A stretch of 64,000 nt of DNA, taken from Eremophila alpestris peregrina. Taxonomy: Eukaryota; Chordata; Aves; Passeriformes; Alaudidae. Shown one piece after another: positions 13,701 through 27,900 of the stretch (positions are counted from its first letter, which is position 1; each line of letters starts with the position of its first letter). Both the position numbers and the translations under genes were made by a program. The notes beneath the pieces were generated by a model that saw only the letters and a list, made by a program, of their open reading frames with translations, ran no database searches and was not told where the DNA came from. The stretch covers positions 10,125,924-10,189,923 of the forward strand of contig WMCF01000014.1 in assembly GCA_009792885.1 (NCBI GenBank). Reading direction: 5' to 3'.

Positions 13701-16700
13701 AAAATCGGTGGAAAGCAGTAAAAACAAGGACCAAGAAAGTTTGTTGGATATCTTTCCAATTAAAAAACTCAGACTATTCAGTAAAAGTGTGGTAAACCTG
13801 ATCTCTGGAGGAAGGAAAGTTACGTGTCATTTCTGACAGGAATGTTCTTGCTCTGCAATGTCTTGTTTTTTCTTTAAATTTACTTTTTTAAAGAAGTTCC
13901 AGGTTTATCAGGAATCTTACAAACCAGCACCAGACCTGCCATTGGGCTAGCCATAAATTTTGTCAAGTGACCTTTCTTGTATGTATAAACTAAAAAGAAA
14001 CAAAAAATCACCAAGTCTTTTAAGTTTTGGATGGAAATCCAGCAGCTTAAATATTGTTGAAATACAGTCTGTGGGGTGGGTTAACTGAATTCCCAGTGTA
14101 GCAGCACTATTAAAGCAACTGTCTTAGATAATAAATGGCAATATGCTCTATGACTCACTTGAGGGGTCATTATTTTTGGCTGGCCTGAAAGACAGTGTTT
14201 TTTGCTGGGCTGCAGCGAGGAAGGTGTCAGCCTGTTCCATGGATGTGATCAAAGTGGGATAGTGGAAGAGTGAGGGCAAGTTTCCTCAGAGACTGCTTGG
14301 GATGCAGGCTGGGGAGAGGAGAAGTATTCCCCTCCCTGTTTTCCCAAAGCTTTTTATTTGGCCTGTAAGCCACAGTATTAAAAGCTCCTGTGAAAGTGCT
14401 GTATGTTCCTTTCCCTTCACCACCCTCCATTTTGTACTGCAGCATGGAAGCCTAAGGAGTAGTACTGAAAGTGGTACTTCAGGATCCAAAGGGCTATGGA
14501 ATTACATTACTGAGGGGATTAATAATCTCTGGCACACATTGTAATTTGCTTTCTATTAATGAACATGCACACAAATAATGTAGTAAACGTCTGCACGCAC
14601 AATGTTAAAATCTGCAGTTTGCCTGGGTGTTTTTCGTTTCCCCATGGATCTGCTGTATCTTTCATAATTCACTTCTTGCTGCTGAGATGGTCTTCTCTAG
14701 CATGACCCCATGCTCTGATCCTTAGCTTGCTCAGAGCCAACCTCAGAGCAGCTGCCTTGCGAGCACTGCCTGCTCCTCTCAACCTCCCGTTTCAGTTTTC
14801 ATGTTCCTATGTTTTGTCAGGTGCCAGCTGGCACTGCAGCTGCACTGGTGGCACTCAGAGAGCCCGGGGTCACTGTGGGCTCAGCTGGGCACTGGCTGCT
14901 GCAGGGGTGGCACCAGCAGCCACAGGGCAGCTGGGAGGCGTTTGTCACGTTGCTCATGAGGTGGTTGCAGTGCACACTCATGGAGCAACACGAAGAGACT
15001 TCCTAGTCCTTCTGTATCTCTGCCAAGCAGAACATTACCACAGAGCAGCGTCATTCAGCTGGAATAAAGGAAAAGAAAGGGTGAAAATATTTGCAGGATC
15101 GCAGAACTGTTGACTCTTTCAAACCCCTTCAAAAGTAAATGATTGAACAAGTCTACAGCTTGTGTTCAGCTGTGGATGTGCAGCTCAAGCTGTAATTTCC
15201 TATTCTGAGATAAACTCTGGTTATTGTTTAATGAAATTGAAAGTCAAGGCTTTAAATTGCAAGCAATTCAGATGTTTTTCTTCCACAAGACTGTGTAGCA
15301 TTTTTTGTTTTATCTTGTGTCTTCTTGTGTGAATATCTTAAAGTTTACTGTGGTAAGTCCAAGTGGCAGAGAACATGGTTGGTTCTGGCACAAAGAGAAC
15401 AGCCAGGCAGTGTTTCTTCAGGTTCAGAAAGCCTGAAAGAAGTAAGTCAGACTGATGAGTTTGAAATAATTTTTGACTGATGCTTCTAGTGCTGTTTGCA
15501 TCCATGCTTTCAATGTCTGTGTAATGCATTACAGTGGCAATTCTTAAAAACCCAACAAATTCTGTTCCTCTTAGTACACAGAAACTGCCCTAGAATTTTC
15601 CTTGTTATCTGTTTTTGGATCCTTTTTTGTTGGCAGCATGGTACGAGCTATAGCTGGCACCCGCATGATGCAGTGCTAGGCTTTGTGTAAAAATACACTG
15701 GAGTGTATGTGGGCAGGGCCATAGCCTCTGCAGTTGCTCTATTTGTAGCATGGTTCCTTCATCTCTTGCATGTTTCTGTATGTGATACTTGGGCAGATTT
15801 TAACAAACCTGGCTTAGGGTCTGCAATAACAACCAGCATCATATCAAAGCATGTAGTGTATTATGAAAGGAACATGTTCATACAGCAGGAGTATTTATAG
15901 CTAGCCCTTTTGACTGATGTAAGGAAAAGGTATTCCAGAAGCTTTTGAAATAGCTACAGATTTTTATACTGTGTCAAAATTCAGTGCTTAGAAATCTCAC
16001 CATGAAAGCCCATACTGATAAAAACAGCTTCCCCCTCAGTTTCTGGGGATTGCTTGTGACTTGAAGGCCATTATGATCAGTTGCTTTCGCACTGTGTTAT
16101 TGTTGGACTATAAAGAACAGTCCACAGGTATGGTATGTTCACCAGGATCTGGTGCAGAGGGTCTGCCCTTAGTATTGGCATGAAGTTTTTTAGAGAAGAC
16201 AGATAAAGTTTTTCAGCAGCTATGTCGTGTGAAACCCATGCAATGTCACCAACCCTATCTTCTGCTAAATTGGACAAAACTGTTCTAAGGAGTAACCTGG
16301 GTTTTCTCATACCTTAAGCACTTGAAATATTAGGGAAAACGAAAGTGGATTTTATTCCTCAGAAGTTGAAAAGAGCCACTGGAAATGTTTTTAGACAGGC
16401 AAACTATAGATTAAAAATATGTGTAGCAAATTTATCACAAACAAGACATTTGTTTCCTCACTCATTTGCTTCAGAGACACATTAAACTAGCTTGTTTTCT
16501 GAAATCATAAGTTGGAGACATTGAAGAGGAGAAAGCAGAAGACTAATAGCAGTGATAGCAGAAACACCACTTATCTGCTTATTAAATAAAAACTGTTTTG
16601 CTTCCAAGTTCTTAAGTGCTATACTTACTTAATCTGGTTTGGCCAACCTCTCTTTTTAAGTCATTTGTTCTGCTCATAATTGCAAAGAAATTTTTGTCAG

Positions 16701-18185
16701 AACATTTTGTTGGTTTAGATAATAACATTTTTTTGTTGTTGCTTTTGTTCAACACATGAAATTAAACATTTTCAGATTGAGGGTTGGCCCTCATTAATTG
16801 GAGTTTCAGGAAGCAGAAAATGGGAATGCTAACAGAGTATCTTCAAATAAATCATGATTAATTGCACGCAGAAATACTCTGACTTCATTTGTGTATGCTT
16901 AACAAGCCTTTACTACTACAGTTTCTGCTGTTCAAGAATAAAACTGAGAGTATATAGCATCAGTATCTGTTTGAATATACCCCTGGTCCTGCTTTCACTG
17001 CTAGAAAGCACAGGCACTGGTTCTGCTACAATCTGTTGTTGGCAGCTATGAGGAGCTGTTGATGAGAGCAGACTGGATCCCCAAAGTGGGTATCCTCTGT
17101 GTACAACAAGGACACAGATCTTCCTCTCTAGAATCAGTGAGCATTAGTCTTTTTTGACAGAGGATTCTGCTTTGTTCACCTTTGTTTTCCTGCTGAGTGC
17201 CATTTTCCCTGCTTTCTCTTTAAAAACCAGCTTTTCCCAATCCCCTATCTGTTGCACAAGGTTTTTGCAACATTATTTGGCCATATGTGAGTTTCTTGTT
17301 GCCTTTAGAGCAGCCTGCACTACACATCTTTCTGTGCTGTTGAAACTGGTTGTAGTATTTCTGTCTGTGCCCTGCCACACCTGGGACTTTGGAGGCCCAG
17401 CCATTTTGCAAGGCAAATGTCTTTCCTGCTCACTGCTGCCAGTGTGCAATTCTGGTTTGCCCAAGGTCCTTCCTTTCAAAAGCCACTCTTGCCATGTTGG
17501 CAGGTGGAAGATGCCCATTTGATGGGGAGGGAGAGGATAAAGGGTCAAAAGAGTAATTTTCATGCTTTAAGCTGCTATCACTGAAGCAAGTCAACACACT
17601 TGTTGTATGAGCCCTCGGTTAAGCTGCTGTACCACTTTCCTGTTCATCAGCTTCATCAGTGTGCTCAACATTTGGTGATGAAGGTTATCCAGGGAAAGGA
17701 GATCACAATTTGAGGAGATTCCAGCACTCATGTGGAAGTGGGGGCCAGAGGACCCCAACTGCCCAGCCTCAATAGAAAATGCATCCATAGAGAACAGTTC
17801 CCCTGGCTCTGATTTGTTGAGTTTTTCTTTAGCCAAGGGTACGTCAGAAAGCAGAGCTGCCTTCTCCTGCTTTGTCGTACTTCCCAACCAAGGAAGGAGA
17901 AAAGCTTTCTTCTTAACAGCTTGATGTAGTCAGGATCCAAGAAGCCCCAAATTCTCTGTAGTTGTGTTGTTGCTGCCAACTTGCAGACTCATTTGGGGGC
18001 ATTATGCTTGATCAGTCTGTGCTTCTTTTCCTTATGCTGTGGGGTTTAAATCCCTTCCACTTTTGAGTGGAAAAGCTTCTTGTGGGAGTCAGCTGGGTTT
18101 TGTTTTCCATGCTGCATTCTGAGCAGCACAGCCTGAAGATCTCCTAGTTTTATGCTGATAAAGGTGCTTTCTTTCTGAAATCCTG

Positions 18186-18241
18186 TAATATATGTATATA
18201 TTACATGATGTAATAGATATATATACAATATATGTAATATA
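18186..18241. repeat. AT-rich tract with hairpin
   Basis: Alternating TA/TG words. Within it TATTACAT-G-ATGTAATA (18199-18215) has 8-bp arms and a one-base loop. Confidence 0.8.
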
Positions 18242-20247
18242 GTGAGGTTCTGTGAGTCCAGTATTTAGCTGGATGAGGTAGGGTGTCAAACCATCTGTTC
18301 TGAGGGGGTTTTTTTGTTTGGTTTTTTTTTTCTTATTCCAATTAGTTTTTATAAATTTGATCTGTGCCTTTGATGATGTTTGTCATGTCCTTCCTTCTAA
18401 AAGGAAGTAAAGGCAAAGTCAGTGCTTTGTTCTGTTATCAGTTCCATAGATTCCTAGAAAGGTTTTTTGAGTTTTTGGTATTAGGGAAAAAACAAATCTT
18501 AGGGCCTGTTTTTAAAAATAGATTATCAGCCGAGGGAAGGAGCAGTGGGATGGTTACCAGTGATGGGAAGATAAATAGGAAAGCTGAGTAACATGGGAAG
18601 GAGCTACATGTTGAGGGTTGTCTTGGGTAGATAGTATAGATGGGAGCTGGAGCATCAGTGAAGTGAGTGCAAGGTAAGTGAAAATGTCAGACAGGAAACA
18701 GTGAGAGGGGAGAAAGTAGAGAGCAAGTGTATTGGAAGATGCTGGCACTGGATTTGAGAAGCAGGAATCTCTGTTGTTGTATATAATACTTCAGCAGTGT
18801 AAAAGACTGGAGTTTATTCTTGTTGATGTGCTAACAAGAGCTCAGGGGTTTATATCTTACCTCTCTGGAAACTGAGTAGCTGCATAGTGAAGAGATCTGC
18901 CTTAGCAGATGTAAACCAGTTGTTGGAAAGGTCTCACCTTCTGTCTCTTGTGCAGTCAAGGGACTTGTAAAGCAGTGTGAGCATTCAGAGTTGTATGCAG
19001 TTCCTGTTCTAACCTTGTCCTGTGCTATTCTTTTAAGTTTTCTTAAGCTTAACTGGCTAATTCTCCTGTGGCAAAGTACAAATGCTGTCATCCATGCTGC
19101 TAGAAAAAATGATGATATTTTTGAATGTATTTTAGGGTATCCAGTGGTGAGATGCTTCAAGATAAAGATTTAATTCTCAGTTTATTCCCCCTCAGCTGTG
19201 CTCATGCAGATTGCCTTTCAGTAACACAGAAGAAATAATGATCAGTTCTTTCACTCTTTCCTGCATTATTTCTTAAATTAACATCTTGGTTATCTAGAAA
19301 CACATTTTGAGAGAGAAAGATTATTTTTCTTGGAATTTTTGGTGATATCTGAGACTAAGATATCTCACAAGTAATTAAGAAATATGTTTTTCATAACCAT
19401 ATTGTACTTCTTTTTGTGCCATACATGCATCTCTTCCCAACCTTTATTTGTCTAGTAACTTTTTATGCATTCAAGATTAATTTAATATTAGTTGCAGGCT
19501 TTTACATAGTTATTCTAATGATGTTAGTTCTTTTCAAAAGAAGGGTAAATTACAGAAACAACTCTTGTGAGATACAAACTCCTAGATGATGATACCAATT
19601 TGCTTTTCATAGTTAGGCACAATAAATTACTTTTCTTTGCAGGTGAAATAAACTGCACTGACATGTTTCTTCTTCCACAGAACACAGTTGGGTTCTGGGA
19701 CAGGGATCAAGAGCTAGCAATCATGAAATTGAAGCAGCATTTAGGTTTTTATTTAACTTCATATTTATCTGCTTGAAAAGCTGTATGGAAAGCTGTATGG
19801 ACAACTTATTTTCCTATTGTCTTTTAATTTCCTGTTACCTGTAAGGAATTTGCACTTAACTTTGTGATGAACCCAGAATCCTACAGAGGTTGCTTTTTCA
19901 AAAATTCCTTATGTGAAAAAAAAGAGTGTCTGTGTAGGAAACAAGGAAAAGAAATCTCTTGAGTCAACTACATTTTTGATAAAGCAGATTATATTTTTAT
20001 GGCCTGATTCAGTATTAGATGATTGCAGTCTCATGCCTTCTTATTTCATCCACCAGTGGAGTTATTTCAGCATAAACCTGTTACAAGGAATGGCAGAATT
20101 AGCCTCTCTGTGTGTAATTATTCTTTAGTCTGCAAGGGTAAGAAGTACCTTCTGGAGGCCAGCAGTACTGCTCTATTAAATCTGCTGCAAATGGGATCTG
20201 AGGCTTTGAACACTGAACTTTAAGTACTTTAAACAAAACTTTGAAAG

Positions 20248-20263
20248 TTTTTTTTTTTTTTTT
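20248..20263. repeat. T16 homopolymer
   Basis: Sixteen T in a row in noncoding sequence. Confidence 0.9.
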
Positions 20264-22500
20264 ACTGCAAATACACCAAGGATTTGTTGCAAGAGAAAGG
20301 GTCTGATGCCCTTAGCCTGTAATGAGCTCCACAGAGGCAAATCTTGCCTTGCTATTTACTCCAAAGCCGGGGAATTTGCCTGCCTTTTGGTGAGAGATAT
20401 ATAAGAGTAGGCCCTATCAGAAAATCACAATTATTAACTACCTTGCCCTAACCTGAAATAAAAACTCCTTTAAGGTGAGTTCATTGTGCTCTCTTCTGTG
20501 ATGTCAGGCTTTTGCTGACTTCTGTTAAAGACAACCACACTGTGTCTCTGCATTTATGGGGAGAAGACAGAGCGATAGGCACTAAATATCCACTGTCTGT
20601 ATCTGACAGTAGAAGACAGAAGGAAGCTGCCTGTCCTTCAGGCAACCTACACCCTGCAAAATCAAGTGTTTTAAAAGCCAACATTTTAAATGGCTAAGTC
20701 AGTTTTTGTCCTTAGATGTGCTACGGAATGTGTAGCTGCAGTGTACGTATTTGCAAGATTCGGCGTTTAATTTGGGTTTTAGAAACCTCGTATTATTTTC
20801 CTGCTGGTGCTAGTCTTATCTGTGTTTCACAGCTATATCTGTTAAGGTCAGAGCTATCAAATCTGGTTAGTCCCAGCCTGATTTTCAGAGCAGGCAAGTC
20901 TCCTGCAACCCTCTACTTCATTTTAATGGGCCTCTGGGTGCACACAGCACTACTGTGAAGGAGGCCAGCTATTTAGGTCCCAAAATATGGATTGGTACCT
21001 AATTTAGTGTATCCAGGGGTGAAAATATTGGCTTAGTGTTCTCTCTCCCTGAGACTCCTATTCTCTGTATTGCTTCTTGTATCTGAGATGGGAGCTGTCA
21101 TTTGCTGTGTGCCAGTGCAGGAGCCAAGTAGGTCAGTGCCTCCAGGTACTGCTGTGTTATATATTATAATACTGCTGTATTATATCTTATACATCCACCC
21201 CCACAGAGGATGAGTTACCACCCTCTATTGAATCTTACTGTAGGTATTTGCTGAAACATTTTAGTGGGGCTCTACTCAGGTTTCCCTGGTCCTGAGGGCT
21301 GCTTGAGCCCTGCATGAGCAAAGGTGAGCAAAGCAAGCTCCTCCTCTTCAACAGGTTCCTCCTGTAAGGGAGACTGAGGGAGTTGCCCCTTCTTGGAGAC
21401 TTGAGCCAGAAGAGGCACGGTGGCAAAAGCAGTCAGAAGAGAAACTGTGAGTTCCAAACTGCATATAAATCTCTACCCTAAGCTGATTTGTTATTTGGTC
21501 CAGCTTTTCCTCTCTTCCCTGAGCCTCTTCTACTAAACTTCACTCTTAACTGGATCATCTTTATCCACTTCCTGCAGACATTACTTCATGCTCCTTTTGT
21601 TCAGCTGATCCTTCCCTACGTTTCACTGCCAAACCAGCTGCAGGGGAGCACAAGACTCAGGCACACACTGAGACACAGGAGCTTGCTCCAGGTTTGTTTC
21701 AAGGGAAGAGGGAGCTAAAATAGCTTAAAACACTTATTGCTGTTGAAGATGAACATGTGACTACCTCAATCTGTATCACCACTAAAGGCTTAAAAATAAT
21801 GTGATCTGCTACCATCTGCTTACACATCTTTCCTGCACCCTCCCTTACTCTTGTCACTTCAGGCTGCTGTAAGCTCTTCAAAGCAGAGATGGTCTTCTCT
21901 GCCTTTGCAAAAGGCATGCCACTGTGGCACTTTCCCTACCCCATCTTTGCTTAGCTCTCAGCTTGCCCTGTACTACAAATAAGAGAGTTGATAGTTTTAT
22001 AATTTAGTCTCAATGGAGATGTGGATTGAAGCAAACAGGACTTTCATTTTGTGGTATCTGCCCAGTTGTAACTCATCCCTAACATGAATTTGTTGGTCAC
22101 GCTAATATCTCAGGTATTGATCAATGATGTAATTGCCATCCTATAGTAGGAGAGATGATGTAATTCTTACCCAGTTACTGGAGACAGTGACCTTGAGACA
22201 GATCCGATGGCTGAGTAGCATAGATGGTTCACTGATTATAAAATGCTCTTGTTTTAAAACTAAACTGTCATCTGTTAATTGTTGGGGAGGAGCAACTACA
22301 ACAAAATGCCAGCATGTCACAAAAGATACAGGATATCTTGACTTTTACCAACAGTTACATATTTCTGTTTTGACAGGTGACTTTTGATGGGTTTGTTGCT
22401 TTTTTGCTTTGGCTATCATTTCAATTTATATTAGGATAGCATAAAATCTGGCTTCTGTGAGCCTATAGAAAATACTTGGTTTGATAACCAGTCACACATT

Positions 22501-22530
22501 AAAAAAAAAAAAAAAGAAAAAAAAAGAAAA
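22501..22530. repeat. A-rich tract
   Basis: A15, then GAAAAAAAAAGAAAA. No element body upstream was recognised. Confidence 0.88.
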
Positions 22531-23975
22531 TGTTAAGGTGTATGTGATAGGAGAAACTCTGGTATATGGGAGAAGAATATATGGCAAAGTTTTGCCAGTG
22601 GGAAAGCCTAGTTCCTCCCTAGTTCCAAGTAGGGATGGCTTAAGTTTACATTTGAGTAAGAGGTAGCATCACTTTTCATTTGAATACTTAATAAAAGAGG
22701 AAAGTGACAAGCACTGACCACCAGATTATGCATCAAGATAAACAGTAGGCAAAACTCAAGAAAGTCATGGATATAAAAGAAATGAAACCACTTGCTATGG
22801 TTGCTAATAACGTGATAGGGAAAAAGACATATTTTTCTTTGAGTGGAAAGAGGATCTGAGAGATCAGTACAAGCATCAGAAACACTCAGTTACAGGAAGC
22901 ATGGATCCTTAGAAGAAAAAACAGGTTTGAGAACACAAGTGGTTGAAGAGCTATTTTTGGTTCCATTGTTGGTATTTTCTTCTTAACGACTAATGTTGTT
23001 CTGGCCTAATATTTGCTGGCTTGTGTCAGATTTTTTTTTATTCTTTTGTTCCTCTCTTCTTAGTCAACTGGCACAAAATAAGTATTAAACTGAAGTATTT
23101 GCAAGATAAGTATTAAGCTGAAGAACTTAGCAAAGACAACTTCTCAAGCAGATCATTACTAAAAGTAGTGGAAGAAATTAGTAATTTGCATGGATTTGTG
23201 ACCTAATAAAGAAGACTACAAAAAGAGTGATCTGTCTAATTAATTACTGCAAAGAATTGATCCTAGGAAATCATAGAGTTATAGCTCAGTCAAAAATCTG
23301 TATTTTCCCCTTTTCACTGAACCAGACTTTTCTCTCATAGTTTGTATTTGAAACTAATGAATATTGCAGGCATGAATTTATTTTTCTGAGTTCTGTGACC
23401 ATGTACTTTCTATTGCTGAGATACACTTCCCTGTTTTATGGACTTCTCAGGTATTCTATTTTCCCACAGTATTTGCTTAATATAATATTGCCGAATGTTC
23501 AGGGGACTCCTCACGTGTAAGATCTTATAGTCTGCTAAAAGCAGTTAAGATGTCTGGTTCTTTATGTTCAAAAGACCTTGTGCTTGAAAGTCCTTCATGC
23601 TGTGTCTTCGTGGGAATTTCATGTTTCAGAGAAATGAAACAAGAATTCTGATGGATGTGGTCCCTCCAGTAGTATTTCTTTTCTAAATGGGCAATAAATC
23701 TAGATGTGGATAGTTGAAATTGTGAGAATTCTGCAATGCCAAAAGAACCAGAAAACCTCTCATACACACTCTGCCTCAGGGATTAAGCATGGGTCTTCAA
23801 TTTTTAGCAAGCTTCTGTAGAGGGGTGCAGCCATTTCTAAAATTAGGTTTCTTTGGCAGGCAGAGGGTCCAGTTGTGTGGGGAACCCTTGTTCACTGATC
23901 CTTGAGATGTGCTCTCCTCTATGGTTTCATTACCACAGCTTTGCATGAGCTGGGCAACTGCCCTCCCTCATGTTT

Positions 23976-24932
23976 AGAATAACGGAATTGTTACTGTTGG
24001 AAAGGACTCGCTGAGTCCAACTGCTGACCTAACCTAGGCCACAACTAAACCATGTTCTTAAGTGCCACACCTCTGTGTTTTTTAAATACCTCTGGGGATG
24101 GTGATTCAACCACTTCCCTAGGCAGACTGTTCCCATGCTTGGTAACTCTTTCCATTAAGAAATTTTTCCTAATAACCAATCTAAAGCTCCCCTGGCACAG
24201 CTTGATGCCTTTTGCTTGTCCTGTCACTTGTTACCTGGAAGAAGAGGTCAGCCCCCACCTGGCTCCAGCCACCTTTCAGGCAGTTGTAGAGAGTGGTAAG
24301 GTCCCCCCTGAGCCTCCTTTTCTCCAGGCCAAACACCCCCAGCTTTCTCAGTCTCATCAGGCTTGTGCTCCAGAGCCTTCCCCAGCTCCATTTCTATTCT
24401 CTGGATGCTCTCCAGCAACACAATGTCTTTCTTGTGATGAGGGACCCAAAACTGAACACAGGGTTTGAGGTGTGGCCTCACCAGGGCTGAGTCCCGGGGG
24501 ACAATCATTGCCCTGGTCCTGCTGGCCCCATGCTATTGCTGATCCAGGCCAGGATGCCATTAGATTTATTGGCCATGTGGGCACACCTGGGCACACACTG
24601 GCCGATGTTCAGCCTGCTGCTGGCCAGCAGCCCCAGGTCCTTTTCCACTGGGCAGCTTTCCAGCCACTCTGTCCCAGGCCTGTAACCTTGCATGGGGTTG
24701 TTGTGACCCGAGTGCAGGATCTGGCACTTTGCTTGCTGAACCTTATAAAACTGGCCTCAGCCCATTGATTCAGCCTGTGCAGATCCCTCTGCAGAGCCTT
24801 TCTACCCTCCTGCAGATTAATACTCCTGCCCAGCTTGGTGTCATCTGCAGCCTGACTGAGGGTGCATTCAATCCCCTTGTCCAGATCATACATAAAGACA
24901 TTAGACAGAACTGACCCCAATAGATGAACCAT
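23976..24932 (-). mobile_element. CR1 LINE fragment, 5'-truncated
   Basis: This is a non-LTR retrotransposon of the CR1 family, the dominant LINE of birds and other reptiles. It lies on the minus strand, so on the plus strand it reads from its 3' end (near 23976) toward its truncated 5' end. The left edge resembles the standard CR1 3' end (around GTTGGAAAGGAC), followed by the familiar blocks on losing-side residues, 'cctccttttctccaggc', 'gatgctctccagcaac', 'caggtccttttccactggg' and 'cttggtgtcatctgcag'. About 950 bp of the several-kb element remains, which is the usual 5' truncation from incomplete reverse transcription. The 8-bp tail repeats normally at the 3' end are not clear. Frameshifts and many substitutions indicate an old, immobile copy. 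The right edge is approximate because similarity fades after about 24930. The family assignment is recalled knowledge, not a database match. Confidence 0.92.
24045..24932 (-). pseudogene. CR1 ORF2 remnant (C-terminal reverse transcriptase region)
   Basis: This is the decayed C-terminal part of the CR1 ORF2 polyprotein, which in an intact element is an endonuclease plus reverse transcriptase. Four open pieces in changing frames follow the family's order: 24932-24609, 24693-24505, 24508-24248 and 24227-24045. Their frames shift at about 24.69, 24.50 and 24.24 kb. The first piece carries the catalytic box as A-A-D-D-T-K-L in place of the usual F-A-D-D, followed by a segment like QRDLHRLNQWAE. 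Later pieces contain SALVRPHLKPCVQFW, HKKDIVLLE and LPREVVESPSPEVFK, all typical of CR1. The last piece ends at a stop in the usual place. The endonuclease and most of the polymerase are missing. The copy cannot make a working protein. Confidence 0.85.
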
Positions 24933-27900
24933 TATGATCCTTGTTGTTGTTCAGTTCCAGTTGGACAGCCCCATTTCAGTTGTGCCAGGGCACCTGGGAA
25001 GGTGGGGCAGTCACACAGGGAATGCGCGTGCTGTGCTGGGCAGGAACTTGCCACTACTGCCCCCTGTCCCTGATGTGACTGTGTTCAGCCAGATGGAGGG
25101 AGGCCAGGGAATCTCCTGTGTAACTTACCCTGTCTGCCTGCTGGGCCTGCCTCAGGGAAGGCAAGCAGGGTGCAGTTTCAGTATTCTATCCCTCTCTGCT
25201 GCTGATACTCCTCAACCTACTCCTCCATGAGCTCTCTCACCAAGCGGAGGAGTTCCTCTCCCTGGGCACAACTCCTACAGCTGTTCTCACTGCTGCTGGT
25301 GCTGCTGGCATAATACTGCAGATGAGGTACAGAAAGGCTGAAGTACAGGCGCCTGAGAGATCAGTGATGCTGAGGGTTGGCTTCATAAATTTGCCAGATC
25401 ATTTACAACTGTTTTATGCTGTAGGTCACCCTTCTGCTTGAATCCTTTCCCCCATTTTTAAAATTTTGCTCTTTCATTCTTTTGTCATTCATTTGCTCTC
25501 TCTGCTCCCATTTGTTCAGTGTGGTCACAGCTCAGTTACCTCAGCTAACTCGTATCCTAGACTTGGAGCCTTTATACATTCAGAGACAGTGGCACATCGC
25601 TGAACACTTTCTCCCTCTATAGTACTGCTTCAGAGAGTCAAATTTGCCCTGGGGCTCTACAGCAGACTTCAGTCTGTGTATCAGCTCTTAAAGTCCAACT
25701 GTTTAACCTGCAGCGTTTTGCTTCTGCACTTAGTCAAACTGTTTTGTTGTTTAAAAACAAAATGAAGTGACAGTGCTTGTCCATGAAGCTTTCACTTGAT
25801 ACAATTTCCTTTCTATTTTCTCATTTCTCTGTCAGCTGCTGCCTTGACCTCCAAGTTAAGATAGCAGTTGTCAGGAGATTTAGACCATCAGATGACTCTT
25901 CACATTAACTATTTTTCTCTCTTTTTCTCTCTCTTTGCTGACCAGGGTGTCAAAAAACCCCAAACCTCTAGCAAAGTCATGGGTAATAAATCAAGCCATT
26001 TATCCCTAATCTCTCTCCTCTCTACAACTTTTAAAAGCTGTTGCACTGCACAGAAGTGGAGTTTAAACCCTGGGCTGTTTTTCCTGCACGGGAGTTTGTA
26101 CATGGCTCTTCTCACCTGTGTACACACCTGTAGGAGTAGAGACAAGACTTGTTCTTGTTCAAGGTTGCTCCAGGTTATCTGGCAGAGGGGAACAGCCCAA
26201 ATCTCTACTGTATTGTGTTCTAAAGATCAAGGATGCTTTTTCCAGATGCTCACTTGCTCTTGCTCCAGGAAACCTCCTTTTTCTTCAGAGCCCTTTGCCT
26301 CCCCTGCCCCTTGAGTGTTTCTGACATGCTGGGTAGGCTGTCCCTTGAGATGTCCTGTTCCAAACTTACTGATATTTTACGGTGTGTGTTGTGGCAAGTC
26401 CATAACCATCTGAACCTTAAACAATTGTGCTTCTTTAGATAAGGGGAGGCACTTTCTTATCTGCTGTAAGTTGCTATAGCTCTTCAACCTAGAAAACCTC
26501 ATGTAGGTTTGCACCAAAGCACTGTCTGGTGATGGAGATCCTCCTCACACCCCTTGCTAGACCACGTTTTTCATCTTGCAGATGGGGAACTGGGTCTCTG
26601 AAATCAAAGCATGTATTCTCTGCTACCCAATATTTTTCTTCATAAAACTGTGAAGAGGTCTGGGCACAATCCAGTTAATTCTGGTTTATTTTCTTGCCCT
26701 AAATTTCTTCAATAGTGAGAGAATTTTTTTCCACATCTGTTCACTGCTCTGCTAGCCAAAGTGGAACATTATGGGGACTTGTTGCGTAGTCTAGAGAGTG
26801 ATGAATTGTGACGATGAGAGGTCTGTGTATCTGATTTTCCTGGAAGACTCAAAGGAAAATCAGGATGATTTTTAAAACATGGACACTGAGTTGTTACTGC
26901 TTACCTGCCTCAACTGCTGACTTAAGTTCCTGACACTAAGGCATGTGGATGTTATTAGATCAGGTATCCAAAATTAATGTGAATCAAATTAACTCTGGTA
27001 TGCCCCATGAAATAATTATCAGGCTGTACACATCTCTGTCTTGTCTTGTGATCTGAGCAGTTAGACATTTTCAGAAAATAAGTATATATTTGGACATGGT
27101 ATGCTTCTTCTTGCAGCAGTTCTGCTTGAAAGTGAGAGAATTTCGCTGAACCCTTTGCTCAGCCTGGCACTCACACCAGGTTATAGCTTCATTCTCTTGT
27201 ACTGTGTTACTCTTTTCTCTAGTCAAGATACATTCACCAGATGGAGAAAAGGAGCTCTCCAGCCAAAGCACTCACCATGAGGATGGTGGAACACTCTTTG
27301 TTTGGCTTAGTTTCATTTCATCTCCACTTGGAGGAAGGTTTCAATTTTCCTTGCTGCGTCTTTGGTCTTGCCTGACTCTTTAGGATTGCCATGAAAGCCT
27401 CACACTGACACATGCATTTTGGTTTTTACCCATATATATTTACCTGTTCAGAGGAAAAAAAAAAGATCGACTTGGTCCACATAATAGACCTATGTAATAG
27501 ATGAATGCAGAAGACAAGATGATGTTTGCAGAGCTTGTTTTTTTTTTATTCAGATAGGTGAGAGCCCAGAAGTCCACCTTAATACAGAAGTCAGCAACTT
27601 AGAGTTCTGTCTACATGGGGTAAAAAACCCACACAGGCTTTCTTTGTGCTACAGCTCTCATCATGGTTACAAAGATCTGGCAGTAATGCTTCAGACTCTC
27701 CCAGTGTAGATGTAGTTTATTATGGGCAGTAAAAGTCAGGTGTTTCTATATTTACTGCCAGAAATATGTGGGGTTTGTGATGTTTGAAGATACCTGAACA
27801 GGAGTTTGTATCATACAGTGTGATGGGGTTAGATGCCTGACTTTTATCTTAGGAGGTTGTCAGGAAGTCTCAGCAGTGTTTTAAGTCCCTTTGAAGACCT

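Larger units (their letters stand above)
6923..23975. other. No recognisable gene; noncoding with simple repeats
   Basis: Seventeen kb with no exon pair I would defend. A minus-strand open frame at 17.59-17.9 kb is protein-like in composition but isolated. GC-richer patches occur near 11.85-12.1 and 14.7-15.0 kb. No interspersed element was recognised. Confidence 0.55.
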
